A DNA stretch of 64,000 nt from Lacibacter sp. H375 (GCF_037892425.1 NZ_JBBKTT010000001.1:558001-622000); one strand, 5' to 3'; shown: positions 16,330-25,449, counted from the first letter of the stretch. Notes: generated by a model from the sequence alone, not told the origin. A program made the numbers and translations.

Positions 16330-17421
16330 ATGACGCAAACCGAACAAAAACCAGTTATTGGCTTCAGCTGTGGCGACCTGAATGGAATTGGTATCGAAAT
16401 CATTATTAAAACCCTGAACGACAGCAGGCTTACAGAACTTTGCACCCCTGTTGTTTTTGCATCAAACAAAAGCATCAACTTCTATAAAAAATCGGTGAGC
16501 GATGGTAATTTCAATTACCAGGCAGTAAGGGATTTCCAGCGTTTAAGTCCTAAAACAGTAAATGTGTTCAGCTGCTGGGAAGATGAAGTAAGCATTACCC
16601 CGGGTCAGTTAACAGATATCGGCGGCAGTTATGCCATTATTTCCCTCACCGAGGCTGTGAAGGCATTGAAGGAAAAACAGATCGATGCTTTGGTTACGGC
16701 TCCTATCCACAAAAAGAATGTACAATCAGAAGCTTTTCCATATACCGGTCACACGCCTTATCTGAAAGCTGCGTTTGAGGCAAATGATGTGGTGATGTTT
16801 ATGGTGGCCGAAAATATTAAAGTGGCATTGGTAACCGAACATATTCCGGTTGCCGAAGTAGCGCAGCATATTTCAAGAGAAGCCATTGTAAGTAAACTGA
16901 AGTTGATGAACCAATCACTGAAAAAAGATTTTGGCATTGATAAACCAAAAATCGCAGTGCTGGGGTTAAATCCACATGCGGGTGATGAAGGTTTGATCGG
17001 CAAAGAAGAAGAGGAAATTATTAAACCAGCCATTAAAGAAGCAAAACAAAGTGATGTATTTTGTTTCGGTCCGTATAGCTCTGATGCGTTTTTTGCCCGT
17101 GGACAACACGAAAAATTTGATGCAGTGTTAGCCATGTATCATGATCAAGGTTTGATCCCTTTTAAATCACTTGCTATTGGTGAAGGCGTAAATTATACAG
17201 CGGGCTTACAAGGCATACGCACAAGTCCCGATCATGGAACTGCATTTGATATTGCAGGGAAAGGGAAAGCTGATGAATCATCAATTAGAGCAGCTTTGTT
17301 TATGGCAATTGATATTTTCCGCAGCCGCAATGGTTATGCCGATGCACGCAAAAACCCGATGCGAAAAATGAGTGCAGCAATGTTGGCAAGAGCTGTTGAT
17401 GAAAAAATTGAAGAAGAATAA
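16330..17421 (+). CDS. pdxA: 4-hydroxythreonine-4-phosphate dehydrogenase
   Basis: Oxidises 4-phosphohydroxy-L-threonine in the DXP-dependent route to pyridoxal phosphate. The 363-residue protein has the family N-terminus (IGFSCGDLNGIGIEI) and all three metal-binding histidines: H141 in TGHTPYL, H216 in NPHAGDEG and H271 in MYHDQGLIPFK. The block TSPDHGTAFDIAGKGKAD near the end is also conserved. It stands alone on the plus strand, with an exact -7 element upstream and a bidirectional hairpin downstream. dxs, which supplies the other precursor of the pathway, lies at 42.3 kb. Confidence 0.96.
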   Translation: MTQTEQKPVIGFSCGDLNGIGIEIIIKTLNDSRLTELCTPVVFASNKSINFYKKSVSDGNFNYQAVRDFQRLSPKTVNVFSCWEDEVSITPGQLTDIGGSYAIISLTEAVKALKEKQIDALVTAPIHKKNVQSEAFPYTGHTPYLKAAFEANDVVMFMVAENIKVALVTEHIPVAEVAQHISREAIVSKLKLMNQSLKKDFGIDKPKIAVLGLNPHAGDEGLIGKEEEEIIKPAIKEAKQSDVFCFGPYSSDAFFARGQHEKFDAVLAMYHDQGLIPFKSLAIGEGVNYTAGLQGIRTSPDHGTAFDIAGKGKADESSIRAALFMAIDIFRSRNGYADARKNPMRKMSAAMLARAVDEKIEEE

Positions 17422-17468
17422 ATAGAAAAGGTACAAGGAACAAAATTTCAAAATACAAGGTTCAAGAT
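17422..17468. repeat. Spacer repeat of ACAAGGTTCAAG type
   Basis: Degenerate copies of an (A)ACAAGG(A/T)(A/T)CAA unit fill the start of the pdxA downstream gap. It resembles the other short readable repeats in spacers of this window but has its own sequence. Confidence 0.45.
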
Positions 17469-17501
17469 AAAAAAGGCAATGCATGAAGCGTTGCTTTTTT
17501 T
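17469..17501. terminator. Bidirectional terminator between pdxA and LolA-like gene
   Basis: A hairpin with arms AAAAAAGGCAATGC and GCGTTGCTTTTTT (one bulge and one wobble) has A and T runs on both sides and lies between convergent genes. Confidence 0.65.
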
Positions 17502-18216
17502 ATTTCATCATAGCATCTGTCACACCTTTATTGATGACATAAGAACTGTAGCTGATCTCTACTTTTCCTTTTTTATTTTTAGGGAGCTCAGGTTTTTTAC
17601 TGCCATCATCATACTCAAGTGTAATGCCTTTCGGAAGTTTGTAATCTTTTGTATTGAAGGAGAATACTACTTTATCAGGCAAGCCCCACTCTGCATACTT
17701 ACCGAACTGCATTTCCATATCATAGGTACCACTTTCTTTGGTAGTAGTGCTTGATTTACGGATGAGCAGATTCTTTTCGTCAATATACATCGTAGTTAAA
17801 ACCACATCGCTGGTTTCACTGAGTGGTAACAGTTTAATTATGCGTACTACTGTGCCTGCAACAGTACCTACACCTGCATCAATAGCAGTATAACTATCGG
17901 TGAGTAATAACGAACTTACATTTACACTCACACCACCTTTCGGCAATAACGAAACACCTCCATCTCTCTTAATGGCGAACTTGTTTGGTTTCTTGAAATA
18001 AGATTTGATATTAGCAATTGGTGCTTTGATGAACACTACATCCGTCTTCATTTTACCGGTAGCAATATAATCGTTCACCTTATCCATCTTCGCCTTTACA
18101 TTGCGGATGAGTTCATCAGCCGTTTGTGCTTTAATTGATGAGGCCACAAGAAAAAAGAATGAGGTAAGAAGGATCTTACTCAACAAGGGTATAAAAAAAG
18201 ATTTCAATTTCATCAT
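17500..18216 (-). CDS. LolA-like periplasmic protein
   Basis: A 238-residue protein with a long hydrophobic signal region (residues 8-30, cleavage after SIKAQ) and a mature domain that resembles the LolA/LolB-like lipoprotein-sorting fold: TADELIRNVKAKMDKVNDYIATGKMKT, then SYFKKPNKFAIKRDGG and the late DKVVFSFNTKDYKLPKGITLEYDDG. It is the last gene of an ABC-transporter operon on the minus strand. It is not the housekeeping lolA with confidence; it may be a periplasmic partner of the neighbouring ABC-2 transporter. The function is inferred from fold resemblance alone. Confidence 0.7.
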   Translation of the reverse strand: MMKLKSFFIPLLSKILLTSFFFLVASSIKAQTADELIRNVKAKMDKVNDYIATGKMKTDVVFIKAPIANIKSYFKKPNKFAIKRDGGVSLLPKGGVSVNVSSLLLTDSYTAIDAGVGTVAGTVVRIIKLLPLSETSDVVLTTMYIDEKNLLIRKSSTTTKESGTYDMEMQFGKYAEWGLPDKVVFSFNTKDYKLPKGITLEYDDGSKKPELPKNKKGKVEISYSSYVINKGVTDAMMK

Positions 18217-18260
18217 TTAGTATAACATTAAAATTTTAACGTTCAACTGTAAACACATCA

Positions 18261-19136
18261 TCAACTCAGCACATCTTTCCTGTTAAATATAAAGATAGCC
18301 GACCCTGTGAAGATGAAAATATGCAGCAAAAGGATGCCTGCACTTCGTAAAACTGCCGGTAAATTTCGAATAGTACCCGGAATAGACATCCCTTCTGCAT
18401 CTGTTTTCATCTCAAAAAAACCTTTCCAACCGATCATATGCGACGTAAAGAAAAAATCTTTAACATCCTGGAACATCGGGATATCCAATGTTGTGAGGAT
18501 GGTAAATACAATGATCACACTCATTGTGGCCACAATGGGCCCCAGCGAATTCTCTGCAAAAATGGAAAAGAAAAATCCAAGCGATGAAACTGTGATGAGC
18601 GCTATTGCTGCATAACCAAACGCACATAAGTAGCGCCAGAAAATATCATTACCATTCAGGATAATGATCTCGTAACTTTTTGCATTCATCAAACCATCGG
18701 TACCGAATATAGCCATTGAAAGAAACAAACCAAGTATAGCAATCCAGATAAGAAGAATAATGGCATAAATAGCCGATGCCATGAATTTGCTCATCAACAG
18801 TTTTGTACGGCTTACTGGTTTTGTGATCAGTAACCGAAGGGTACCCATATTCGCTTCACCCGCAATCATATCTGCGCTAACCAATGCCACGAGCAACGGT
18901 ACATGTATCAGCAATGTTTGCAAAATAACAAAGCAAACAAAATAGCCATTGAGCGGATTCCCGATCACATCAAAATTATCTTTCACATCTTTCAACACAA
19001 AATCCATGTACTTGGCTCCATCAACATAAATAGCCAGTTGTATCAACGACACAATTGCCCAAACAGCAATAAACGCTATGTAAGTGCGTGGACGTTTGAA
19101 TACTTTGAACAACTCAATTTTTAAAAGGCTCCACAT
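18261..19136 (-). CDS. ABC-2 type transporter permease
   Basis: A 291-residue membrane protein with six predicted membrane segments, starting with the amphipathic MWSLLKIELFKVFKRPRTYIAF typical of ABC-2/NosY-like permeases, and with GEANMGTLRLLITKPVSRTKLLMSKF in the conserved cytoplasmic loop after the second segment. It forms an exporter with the ATPase encoded immediately upstream; the two genes overlap by 23 bases. The substrate is unknown. Confidence 0.9.
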   Translation of the reverse strand: MWSLLKIELFKVFKRPRTYIAFIAVWAIVSLIQLAIYVDGAKYMDFVLKDVKDNFDVIGNPLNGYFVCFVILQTLLIHVPLLVALVSADMIAGEANMGTLRLLITKPVSRTKLLMSKFMASAIYAIILLIWIAILGLFLSMAIFGTDGLMNAKSYEIIILNGNDIFWRYLCAFGYAAIALITVSSLGFFFSIFAENSLGPIVATMSVIIVFTILTTLDIPMFQDVKDFFFTSHMIGWKGFFEMKTDAEGMSIPGTIRNLPAVLRSAGILLLHIFIFTGSAIFIFNRKDVLS

Positions 19137-20049
19137 GTTGATTTGCTGTTGTGATCTTTAAAAAATAATCTTCCAATGAATGCCTTGCTGTAATACCCAA
19201 TACACTGATGTTATTTTCAACCAACAATTTTGTCAATGCCGGCACTTCTTCTTTACGCAGTTTCAGTTCAATACCACCTGCATCAATCCCCATCATCTTA
19301 TCTGCATAATTTGTTTGCGTGAGTAATTGTTCGCAAGTTGTGTGATCCTTTGTTTCGATATAGACTACGGTGTCATCGGGATGAAATAACTCAGCCACTG
19401 TCCCTTCAACCAATTTCTTTCCCTTATCAATAATGAGCATGCGGTTAGCAATCTGCTCAACCTCACTTAACAAGTGCGATGAAACAAGAATGGTCTTGTT
19501 CATTTTTTCACGCAGCATAAGAATAAGATTCCTCATATCAGCGATCCCTTGCGGATCTAATCCATTGGTTGGTTCATCTAACATGATCAGCTGCGGATCA
19601 TGCACCAATGCAACGGCAATACCTAAGCGCTGTTTCATGCCTTGCGAGAATGTACGCACTTTACTGTTGGCCCTTTGTGCAAGACCAACAAGTTCAAGCT
19701 GATCCATAAAGTTTGCTTTCGTGAGTTTTACGCCACTCATTTTTGCAAACAATTGCAATGTTTCGTATGCCGTTAAATATTTGTAGAGATCAGGACGTTC
19801 AATCACTGCACCCGTATTACGCAGAATTTCTTTTCGGTGCTTGTACAGATCATAACCAAAAATTTCAATGGATCCACTTGTAGGTGTAATAAGCGTAAGC
19901 AACATACGGATAGTGGTAGATTTACCTGCACCATTCTGTCCAAGAAAACCATACACATCGCCTTTCTGTACAGTAAAAGAAAGATCGCTTACCGCTGTTA
20001 TTTCGCTGAAAACTTTACTGAGTTGAGTAACCTTAATGACTGATTCCAT
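19114..20049 (-). CDS. ABC transporter ATP-binding protein
   Basis: A 311-residue ATPase with Walker A GQNGAGKST, the signature FSQGMKQRLGIA, Walker B LIMLDEPTNGLDPQG and the switch His in VSSHLLSEVEQIA. The C-terminal 80 residues form the extra domain seen in drug/peptide exporter ATPases of the CcmA/BcrA group. The ATG at 20049 (MESVIKVTQLSKVF) is preferred over an ATG at 20076. It pairs with the overlapping permease gene. A winged-helix regulator gene lies 57 bases upstream. Confidence 0.93.
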   Translation of the reverse strand: MESVIKVTQLSKVFSEITAVSDLSFTVQKGDVYGFLGQNGAGKSTTIRMLLTLITPTSGSIEIFGYDLYKHRKEILRNTGAVIERPDLYKYLTAYETLQLFAKMSGVKLTKANFMDQLELVGLAQRANSKVRTFSQGMKQRLGIAVALVHDPQLIMLDEPTNGLDPQGIADMRNLILMLREKMNKTILVSSHLLSEVEQIANRMLIIDKGKKLVEGTVAELFHPDDTVVYIETKDHTTCEQLLTQTNYADKMMGIDAGGIELKLRKEEVPALTKLLVENNISVLGITARHSLEDYFLKITTANQHVEPFKN

Positions 20050-20106
20050 AAAATTTGCTGCCGTAGCAACACTCAAGTAAAGATAAGGTTGGATTTAACG
20101 GAAAAA

Positions 20107-20391
20107 TTATTTGGGAAGATAAGTTTGCAATGCTTTCACATAGGTTTCAAAAGCTGCAATGCCTGCCGGAGTAATCTTGCAGATAGTTTGCGGATAGTTG
20201 TCTTTGAACTGTTTGATCACATCCACATAACCAACCTCTTTTAGTTTACTGATCTGCACACTGAGGTTGCCAGCAGTAGAGCCCGTTTTCTCCCGGATGA
20301 AGGTAAACTCAGCTTCCTTAACGCCAATGAGCAAGCTCATAACGGCCAGCCGCAATTGAGAATGTAATATGGGATCGAGTTCTTTAAACAT
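20107..20391 (-). CDS. Winged-helix transcriptional regulator
   Basis: A 94-residue protein of the HTH_34 (PF13601-like, MarR/ArsR-related) type: LDPILHSQLRLAVMSLLIGVKEAEFTFIREKTGSTAGNLSVQISKLKEVGYVDV is the winged helix with its recognition helix near residues 41-53, followed by a wing and a C-terminal dimerisation helix. No metal- or ligand-binding residues stand out. It overlaps the upstream membrane protein gene by eight bases and precedes the ABC ATPase, so it is probably the local regulator of this operon, perhaps autoregulatory. Confidence 0.88.
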   Translation of the reverse strand: MFKELDPILHSQLRLAVMSLLIGVKEAEFTFIREKTGSTAGNLSVQISKLKEVGYVDVIKQFKDNYPQTICKITPAGIAAFETYVKALQTYLPK

Positions 20392-21040
20392 GTTGTTGTT
20401 TTCCCTGCAGGTATTTCATACGAAGAATAATACCGGGTACAAGCCAGGCTAGTGCTGCGGATAAAGCCATTAATAAAAAATCAAACTTTGTAATGGTGAA
20501 TGCACTGATAACAGCACTTACCCAACATACAATTCCTCCAAAAGTCATTAGCTTAAACTTTCTTGCGGCTCCTGTTACAATTGTTGGGTAGCCATATACA
20601 AACAAGAGGTAAGATGAACCGAATGTCCAGAAGTTCGGAACATCCGATTTTCCTGTTATTTCTCTGTAATCATTGAGAATCGGATGCAATGTGTCCGCTG
20701 CAACATTGTTGATAAAATTCACAATAAAAATTCCTATGCCAAAACAAAGCCAAACATAACCCATCACGTCATCATCCCATCCTTTTGCTTTCCGTTCACG
20801 GCGTTCACGTATGGAAATGAATATTTGCGGAATAATGGCCAATAGTGCAAGTAACCAGATATCAACAGGCATACTCCACTTGAACTGAATAATACAAAAT
20901 TGGATTAGGCTGCAGAAAGTGATAACAGCTCCCCACAGTATCGGACCAATACCTGTATCAACAAAATCACTTTTTGCACGGTTGATCATTTGTTGAATGA
21001 TCATTAAACTTTCCTGTTCCGTTAATGGTTTTTCCTGCAT
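20384..21040 (-). CDS. Membrane protein, paralogue B of a tandem pair
   Basis: With the ATG at 21040 it has 218 residues (MQEKPLTEQESLMIIQQMINRAKSDFVDTG): a soluble N-terminal helix, then five or six membrane segments and a basic tail. It is a diverged copy of the protein encoded just upstream: both share the pattern SL(x)LI(x)(x)MI(x)(A/K)A, a W-G-A/V membrane block, a GYVWL/GFVWL motif and a C-terminal WLVPG or WIVPG. No family name is certain. The gene lies two bases after its paralogue and overlaps the regulator gene, so it is part of the ABC operon. The frame extends to 21175, but that part overlaps the paralogue. Confidence 0.78.
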   Translation of the reverse strand: MQEKPLTEQESLMIIQQMINRAKSDFVDTGIGPILWGAVITFCSLIQFCIIQFKWSMPVDIWLLALLAIIPQIFISIRERRERKAKGWDDDVMGYVWLCFGIGIFIVNFINNVAADTLHPILNDYREITGKSDVPNFWTFGSSYLLFVYGYPTIVTGAARKFKLMTFGGIVCWVSAVISAFTITKFDFLLMALSAALAWLVPGIILRMKYLQGKQQHV

Positions 21041-21042
21041 GA

Positions 21043-21630
21043 TCAATTTTGTTTTTGAAAGCGTGAACGAAGTAAGTATCCCGGAACGATCCATGTGATG
21101 ATAACAGCCGCTGCCAGTAGCAAAAAAGAAAACTGGTACGGAATAAATACGGACACCAATGCCAATACCCAGCAACTCACTGCTCCGATACGCAATGCTG
21201 AAAATTTTAAAATAACTCCGGATAAAAATGTAGGCATGCCATACAACATCAGGAATAACGGGTTAAACAATTGCGGTTGCCCGCTACGTCCAATGATAAT
21301 ACCAACAATGAAGCCCATGATCACAAACACCAGCCATACAAAACCGATGATCTCATCGGTATAAGTGCGTACTGTTGTACTTTTCTTTACACGGGAGAGA
21401 TAGATCATCTGATAAATAACGGTGGGGATTGTCAGCATCCACACATACATTAAATTCTTAAAGTTGCCGAAAAAGTAAACTGAAATAAAACTTGTAATAC
21501 TACACACCAGAATAACCCAACCCCACAGTAAATACAAATGACCGTTTTCGCTGAAACGGTTCTGAGCTTTGCTGATCATAGATTCGATTAGCTGCAAGCT
21601 GTCTTTAGCTGAGAAATCCTGTTGCTCCAT
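21043..21630 (-). CDS. Membrane protein, paralogue A of a tandem pair
   Basis: A 195-residue protein with a 28-residue amphipathic N-terminus (KDSLQLIESMISKAQNRFSENG) and five or six membrane segments ending in WIVPGYLLRSRF. It is the first gene of the six-gene operon and the paralogue of the next gene. Membrane proteins next to winged-helix regulators of this type are frequent in Bacteroidota, but I know of no assigned function. An exact -7 element lies 19 bases upstream of the ATG. Confidence 0.78.
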   Translation of the reverse strand: MEQQDFSAKDSLQLIESMISKAQNRFSENGHLYLLWGWVILVCSITSFISVYFFGNFKNLMYVWMLTIPTVIYQMIYLSRVKKSTTVRTYTDEIIGFVWLVFVIMGFIVGIIIGRSGQPQLFNPLFLMLYGMPTFLSGVILKFSALRIGAVSCWVLALVSVFIPYQFSFLLLAAAVIITWIVPGYLLRSRFQKQN

Positions 21631-21648
21631 GTATTATTGTTTAAACGT

Positions 21649-21656
21649 CAAAAATA
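21649..21656 (-). promoter_or_regulatory. -7 element of the ABC-transporter operon
   Basis: Minus-strand TATTTTTG, exact, with a predicted start near 21643 and a leader of about a dozen bases before the ATG at 21630. Confidence 0.5.
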
Positions 21657-21661
21657 AGGGG

Positions 21662-21687
21662 AGTCCCGAAGTGTTTACTCCGGGACT
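21662..21687 (-). terminator. Terminator of the TonB-receptor operon
   Basis: AGTCCCG (21662-21668) and CGGGACT (21681-21687) form a perfect 7-bp stem just downstream of the last gene's stop at 21696; the T run follows after a few C residues. Confidence 0.6.
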
Positions 21688-21695
21688 AATACACA

Positions 21696-22334
21696 TTATT
21701 TACACGCTGCGTATGCCTGTGCGTTTTGCTCTTTGCCCCAATTAGGATGTAATGCTGATGCCGGCTTGAATGCATCGAAAAGTTTTACCGCTTCTTCAAA
21801 CACTGGTTTTGCTTTTGCACAACCACCACCAAATTGCTCAGGGGTTCTGCTAACACCTTGCGCTTCCCACATGTATGGACGTGGATTAGTTGGATCAAGT
21901 TTCTTAGACAACGCCGTGTTCTCCTGAATGATAGCTCCATACTGCATATACCTTGTCATTGGATCAGCACTCATTTTTACAGTAGCGATCATTGCTTTCA
22001 CCAAAGCGATCTCCGAATTATTTTTTTCAAACTCTTCTGCTTTGTTGATGAATATAGTTGCTTTATCTGCTAAAGGATCGAATTGTTTTGGATCGTTTGT
22101 CATGAATGCATGCCACACTTGTGCAACTGCAGCATAATAAAACGGAAGCCATTGATTTTTTTCGGCATTACCAATACGCTCAAATGCATTTACTACATCC
22201 AGCATGGCGTCGGCTGTTTTTGCTTCGCCCATTGCCTGCATATTTTTTTGCATGGCACCGGTATATCGTTCGCTCTGTGCAATTGCAGCTGTAAAAAGAT
22301 GAGCAAAAAAAACAGCAAGAAGTACTTGTTTCAT
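21696..22334 (-). CDS. Exported helical-repeat protein of unknown function
   Basis: A 212-residue protein with a signal peptide (MKQVLLAVFFAHLFTAAIAQ). The mature part is predicted helical with TPR-like spacing: WLPFYYAAVAQVWHAF, DPLADKATIFINKAEEFEKNNSEIALVKAMIATVKMSADP and NPRPYMWEAQGVSRTPEQFGGGCAKAKPVFEEAVKLF. Similar periplasmic proteins are common in Bacteroidota, but I know no function. It is the last gene of the operon that starts with the TonB-dependent receptor, 30 bases after the 2TM gene, and is followed by a hairpin terminator. Confidence 0.78.
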   Translation of the reverse strand: MKQVLLAVFFAHLFTAAIAQSERYTGAMQKNMQAMGEAKTADAMLDVVNAFERIGNAEKNQWLPFYYAAVAQVWHAFMTNDPKQFDPLADKATIFINKAEEFEKNNSEIALVKAMIATVKMSADPMTRYMQYGAIIQENTALSKKLDPTNPRPYMWEAQGVSRTPEQFGGGCAKAKPVFEEAVKLFDAFKPASALHPNWGKEQNAQAYAACK

Positions 22335-22364
22335 GATTTTTTTTATTTAGAAGATGAGAAAGGT

Positions 22365-22664
22365 TTATTGTTTGTTTTTGAGTTTTTCGTACTCACGTTC
22401 AACACTGTTGCTTTTCGGATAAACGTATGCACCAAAGTAATGCGATGCAATACCAATACCCCAGCCAAGCATTGGCCATACCGGCCAGGGAACACCACCA
22501 CCATAATGCTTTGCTCCATTGATAGACCATAGTATCCAGAAGAATGCATTGATCAGTAAATAAGTGATAAGATGCTGTTTGAACGATGCACGCTTTTGTG
22601 CGATCTCCCAAAGCTGTTTGTCTTTTTCTTCGTTTGAATCGGGGATTCGTTGAAAGCTACTCAT
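22365..22664 (-). CDS. 2TM domain protein
   Basis: A 99-residue protein with the 2TM domain (PF13239 type): a soluble N-terminus, FKQHLITYLLINAFFWILWSI as the first membrane segment, the conserved PWPVWPMLGWGIGIASHYFGAYVY as the second, and a short charged coil. In other Bacteroidota 2TM domains are found alone or fused to LytTR-type regulators. It lies in the TonB-receptor operon, 33 bases after the DUF2269-like gene. Function unknown. Confidence 0.87.
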   Translation of the reverse strand: MSSFQRIPDSNEEKDKQLWEIAQKRASFKQHLITYLLINAFFWILWSINGAKHYGGGVPWPVWPMLGWGIGIASHYFGAYVYPKSNSVEREYEKLKNKQ

Positions 22665-22697
22665 GATAAGAGGTTTAATTATTATAGATTTTTTACA

Positions 22698-23189
22698 TTA
22701 TGCCACCGGGCTTAACAGCGGCCATTTTAAGATCATTAGTAAGAAAGCAAGTAAAGGAGTAAATAATGATAATGCACCCCACCACTCCCATTCTTTCTTA
22801 TACTTTGTAAACTGTGCTTTATCATAGCTGTTGTTGCCAATACTTTGTTCAAGGTAGTTTTTCATTTTCGTTTGCAACGGCCCGACTTTTGCCATGAACA
22901 TAATGCCAGATAAAGTAAACAATACAATCGACCAGAATATCCAACCCGTACCAAGCAATGGATAACCACCTTTTATTGCAGCCATAATTCCTCCTGCTGT
23001 TATCACCAGTACACCCGGAAGTGTAAAGATCTTATCTGCAGCAATAATACCTTTTACTGTGTGCTGCAAATAACCAACATCATTTACTTTGTATGCCCAC
23101 TTCATCCAGAACAATCCGATTGTGATATTGCCAAGGAAAGCAACAACCGCCAACAGATGAATGATTTTAAACAGCAAATAAATATTCAT
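22698..23189 (-). CDS. DUF2269-like integral membrane protein
   Basis: A 163-residue protein with four predicted membrane segments. The N-terminal IYLLFKIIHLLAVVAFLGNITIGLFWMKWA, with its His in the first segment, and the later LPGVLVITAGGIMAAIKGGYPLLGTGWIFWSIVLF match the pattern of DUF2269/CopD-like membrane proteins, some of which bind haem or copper; no ligand set can be confirmed here. It starts 10 bases after the TonB-dependent receptor gene, so the two are co-transcribed. Confidence 0.78.
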   Translation of the reverse strand: MNIYLLFKIIHLLAVVAFLGNITIGLFWMKWAYKVNDVGYLQHTVKGIIAADKIFTLPGVLVITAGGIMAAIKGGYPLLGTGWIFWSIVLFTLSGIMFMAKVGPLQTKMKNYLEQSIGNNSYDKAQFTKYKKEWEWWGALSLFTPLLAFLLMILKWPLLSPVA

Positions 23190-23199
23190 AACTCAGTTC

Positions 23200-25449
23200 T
23201 TATAAATTGTTGTTGATGGCATCTTCACTACGGTCAACACCAAAGCTGATAAATGCCCCAATGAAAATGAACATTCTTGATGGCGGCACCAGTTCACTTC
23301 TGCGTGCACCATTTGTTGAATAATTATACCCATACACCTGCTTAATGTTAAAGATGTTACTCACGCTTAAAACATATACCGCAAATGCTTTTGCGTTTTG
23401 TTTTCCTATCGATGGCAGATAATTCAATGCAAAACTTACATTGTGATAATCAGGGATGGGTCCTTTATCAGCAAAGAATGTTTTGCTTGTGTTTGCATCG
23501 TACTGAATATTGTAATAAGGTCTGCCACTTGCATAGTTGTATGATAAGTTGATGTTTGTTTTAAGTTTGGTCGCAAACTTTTTCATCACTATCGATGCTG
23601 TGTGCTTTGCAGCAAAGTTGGGTGTAATGGCATTGGGGAAATTCAGGAAATCACGTTTGGTGTCAAGAAAAGAATACGATATCCAATAATCAAGATTCTT
23701 CACTGTTTTCTTATCTCTCCAGAACAATTCAAAACCGCTTGCATCACCAAACCCATTATTACTGCTTCCAATTTCACGACCATTTACATTACTTGTCTTG
23801 ATCAGGTTGTCATACTTTTTATAAAACGCTTCTACACGAAATGTAGTGAGGCTTGTTGTTTTTTGAAACTGCGCAATGTAATGTTCTGCCTTCATAAAGG
23901 TCAATGGATTCACAGAAGGCTGGTAACGCAGTTCAGGATTTTGATAAAAGATGCCGTAAGCCAATGAAGCCTGGCTTTCTTTACCCAACTTATATGCCAG
24001 TGAAACACGTGGTGCAAGATTGGTTTTATTCAGGTAAGCTGAATGCTCAGCACGGGCTCCCAATTTCGCAGCAAGATTATTTGTCAGGTATACATCCTGT
24101 TCTGCAAATAATGAATACACATTTTCGATCAACCTGCTGTTGAACTTCATTCCATTGTATGACGTGAATGTACTTCTATCGTCACTATGATTATATTCTG
24201 TACCAAAGCGAAGGGTATTCAAACCTTTGAAACGTTTATCAAAAACGATGCGGGCATTTGTATAAAATCCTTTGCTGTCAATATCAAAACGTTTATACTC
24301 GAGGCCAGTCAGCAATACATCTTTCTTATCTTCATCCTGCATGCCAAATGCTATATCGTCTTTATTATTTGAAACAGAAAATCCTGCCTGCAATTTCCAT
24401 TTGTTCTTAAGTGTTTCTTTCCATGAAAAATTATGATACGTGTTTCCGTTTGATAATGAAAAACGGTCTCTGTAACCTGCCGAGTCTAAACTGTTTTGCG
24501 TAAAGCCCAGTTTGTTCGTGCTGTAAAAACCATAATATTTCAGCATACCAGTTTTCGATGTTTTAATACGGAAGTTGCCATCGATATAATGTGCATCCGG
24601 TGCTTTTGTATATTCCTGTTGTTGTTTGATAACTGCAAATGCGAGTGCAAGATTTGAATAGCTGTAATTCACGCCCCATGATGCTGTTTTCTTTTTATTG
24701 AGTTTTTGAAATCCTGCTCCGAGACCTATCACAGAAAGATTCAATGTCGCTGATGATTGTTCAGGAAGATCGATTGACTCAAGAATTAATGCAGATGATA
24801 GCGCCTGGCCATACAGTGCACTATAACCTCCCGTGCTAAAAACAGTGCCTTTAAAAATAAATGGAGAAAAACGACCACGTTGTGCAATGCCCGGCACGCT
24901 GCTGAAAAAGAAATTATTCACTAACGTACCATCAATAAATGTTTTTGTTTCAGCTGCCGTACCACCACGCACAAACAATCCTTCGCTCTCTCCCACCTGT
25001 TGGGCACCCGGTAATGTTTTTAAAGCTCCGGTAACATCGCCATTTGCACTTGCTGTTGTTACAATATCAATAGATGATAAAACCGCCGCTGCCCGTTTAC
25101 GATCACTTGCTTCAAATGATCCCGCTGTAATGACTACGGCACTCATTTCAGTTATTTCTTCTTTTAACTGAACAGGCAATTGCAGATCGCCACCTTTTAG
25201 TTCAACGGGCAACTCTACCGTTTTAAAACCAATGGCAGTAATGATGATAATTTGATTTCCCTTGTCGGTGGTTTTAAAACGGAAACGACCAACCGAGTCA
25301 GCAGTGGCACCGTCGTAAGAATCTTTAATGGCAACGGATGCGCCGGCCACCGGTTTCTTTTTATTGTCCAGAACGGTGCCACTGATGGTGGTTTGCCCAA
25401 CAACGAGCTGGGTGATGATAAGGCTGATGAATAAGGTTAATGCTTTCAT
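23200..25449 (-). CDS. TonB-dependent receptor with carboxypeptidase-like N-terminal domain
   Basis: Outer-membrane active transporter of 749 residues. Order: signal peptide (MKALTLFISLIITQLVVGQ), carboxypeptidase-like regulatory domain at about 20-105 (TISGTVLDNKKKPVAGASVAI), plug at about 115-230 (VFSTGGYSALYGQALSSAL is the typical plug end) and a 22-strand barrel to the C-terminus. No SusD-like partner is encoded nearby, so glycan uptake is less likely than uptake of a metal chelate, vitamin or peptide; this is inference. It heads a four-gene operon with three small envelope proteins and has one of the best promoters in the window. Confidence 0.93.
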   Translation of the reverse strand: MKALTLFISLIITQLVVGQTTISGTVLDNKKKPVAGASVAIKDSYDGATADSVGRFRFKTTDKGNQIIIITAIGFKTVELPVELKGGDLQLPVQLKEEITEMSAVVITAGSFEASDRKRAAAVLSSIDIVTTASANGDVTGALKTLPGAQQVGESEGLFVRGGTAAETKTFIDGTLVNNFFFSSVPGIAQRGRFSPFIFKGTVFSTGGYSALYGQALSSALILESIDLPEQSSATLNLSVIGLGAGFQKLNKKKTASWGVNYSYSNLALAFAVIKQQQEYTKAPDAHYIDGNFRIKTSKTGMLKYYGFYSTNKLGFTQNSLDSAGYRDRFSLSNGNTYHNFSWKETLKNKWKLQAGFSVSNNKDDIAFGMQDEDKKDVLLTGLEYKRFDIDSKGFYTNARIVFDKRFKGLNTLRFGTEYNHSDDRSTFTSYNGMKFNSRLIENVYSLFAEQDVYLTNNLAAKLGARAEHSAYLNKTNLAPRVSLAYKLGKESQASLAYGIFYQNPELRYQPSVNPLTFMKAEHYIAQFQKTTSLTTFRVEAFYKKYDNLIKTSNVNGREIGSSNNGFGDASGFELFWRDKKTVKNLDYWISYSFLDTKRDFLNFPNAITPNFAAKHTASIVMKKFATKLKTNINLSYNYASGRPYYNIQYDANTSKTFFADKGPIPDYHNVSFALNYLPSIGKQNAKAFAVYVLSVSNIFNIKQVYGYNYSTNGARRSELVPPSRMFIFIGAFISFGVDRSEDAINNNL

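Noticed and set aside
22083-22532. Plus-strand open frame of 149 codons over the 2TM region
   Set aside because: It crosses two minus-strand genes with good family evidence and has a composition typical of antisense translation (many His, Cys, Phe).
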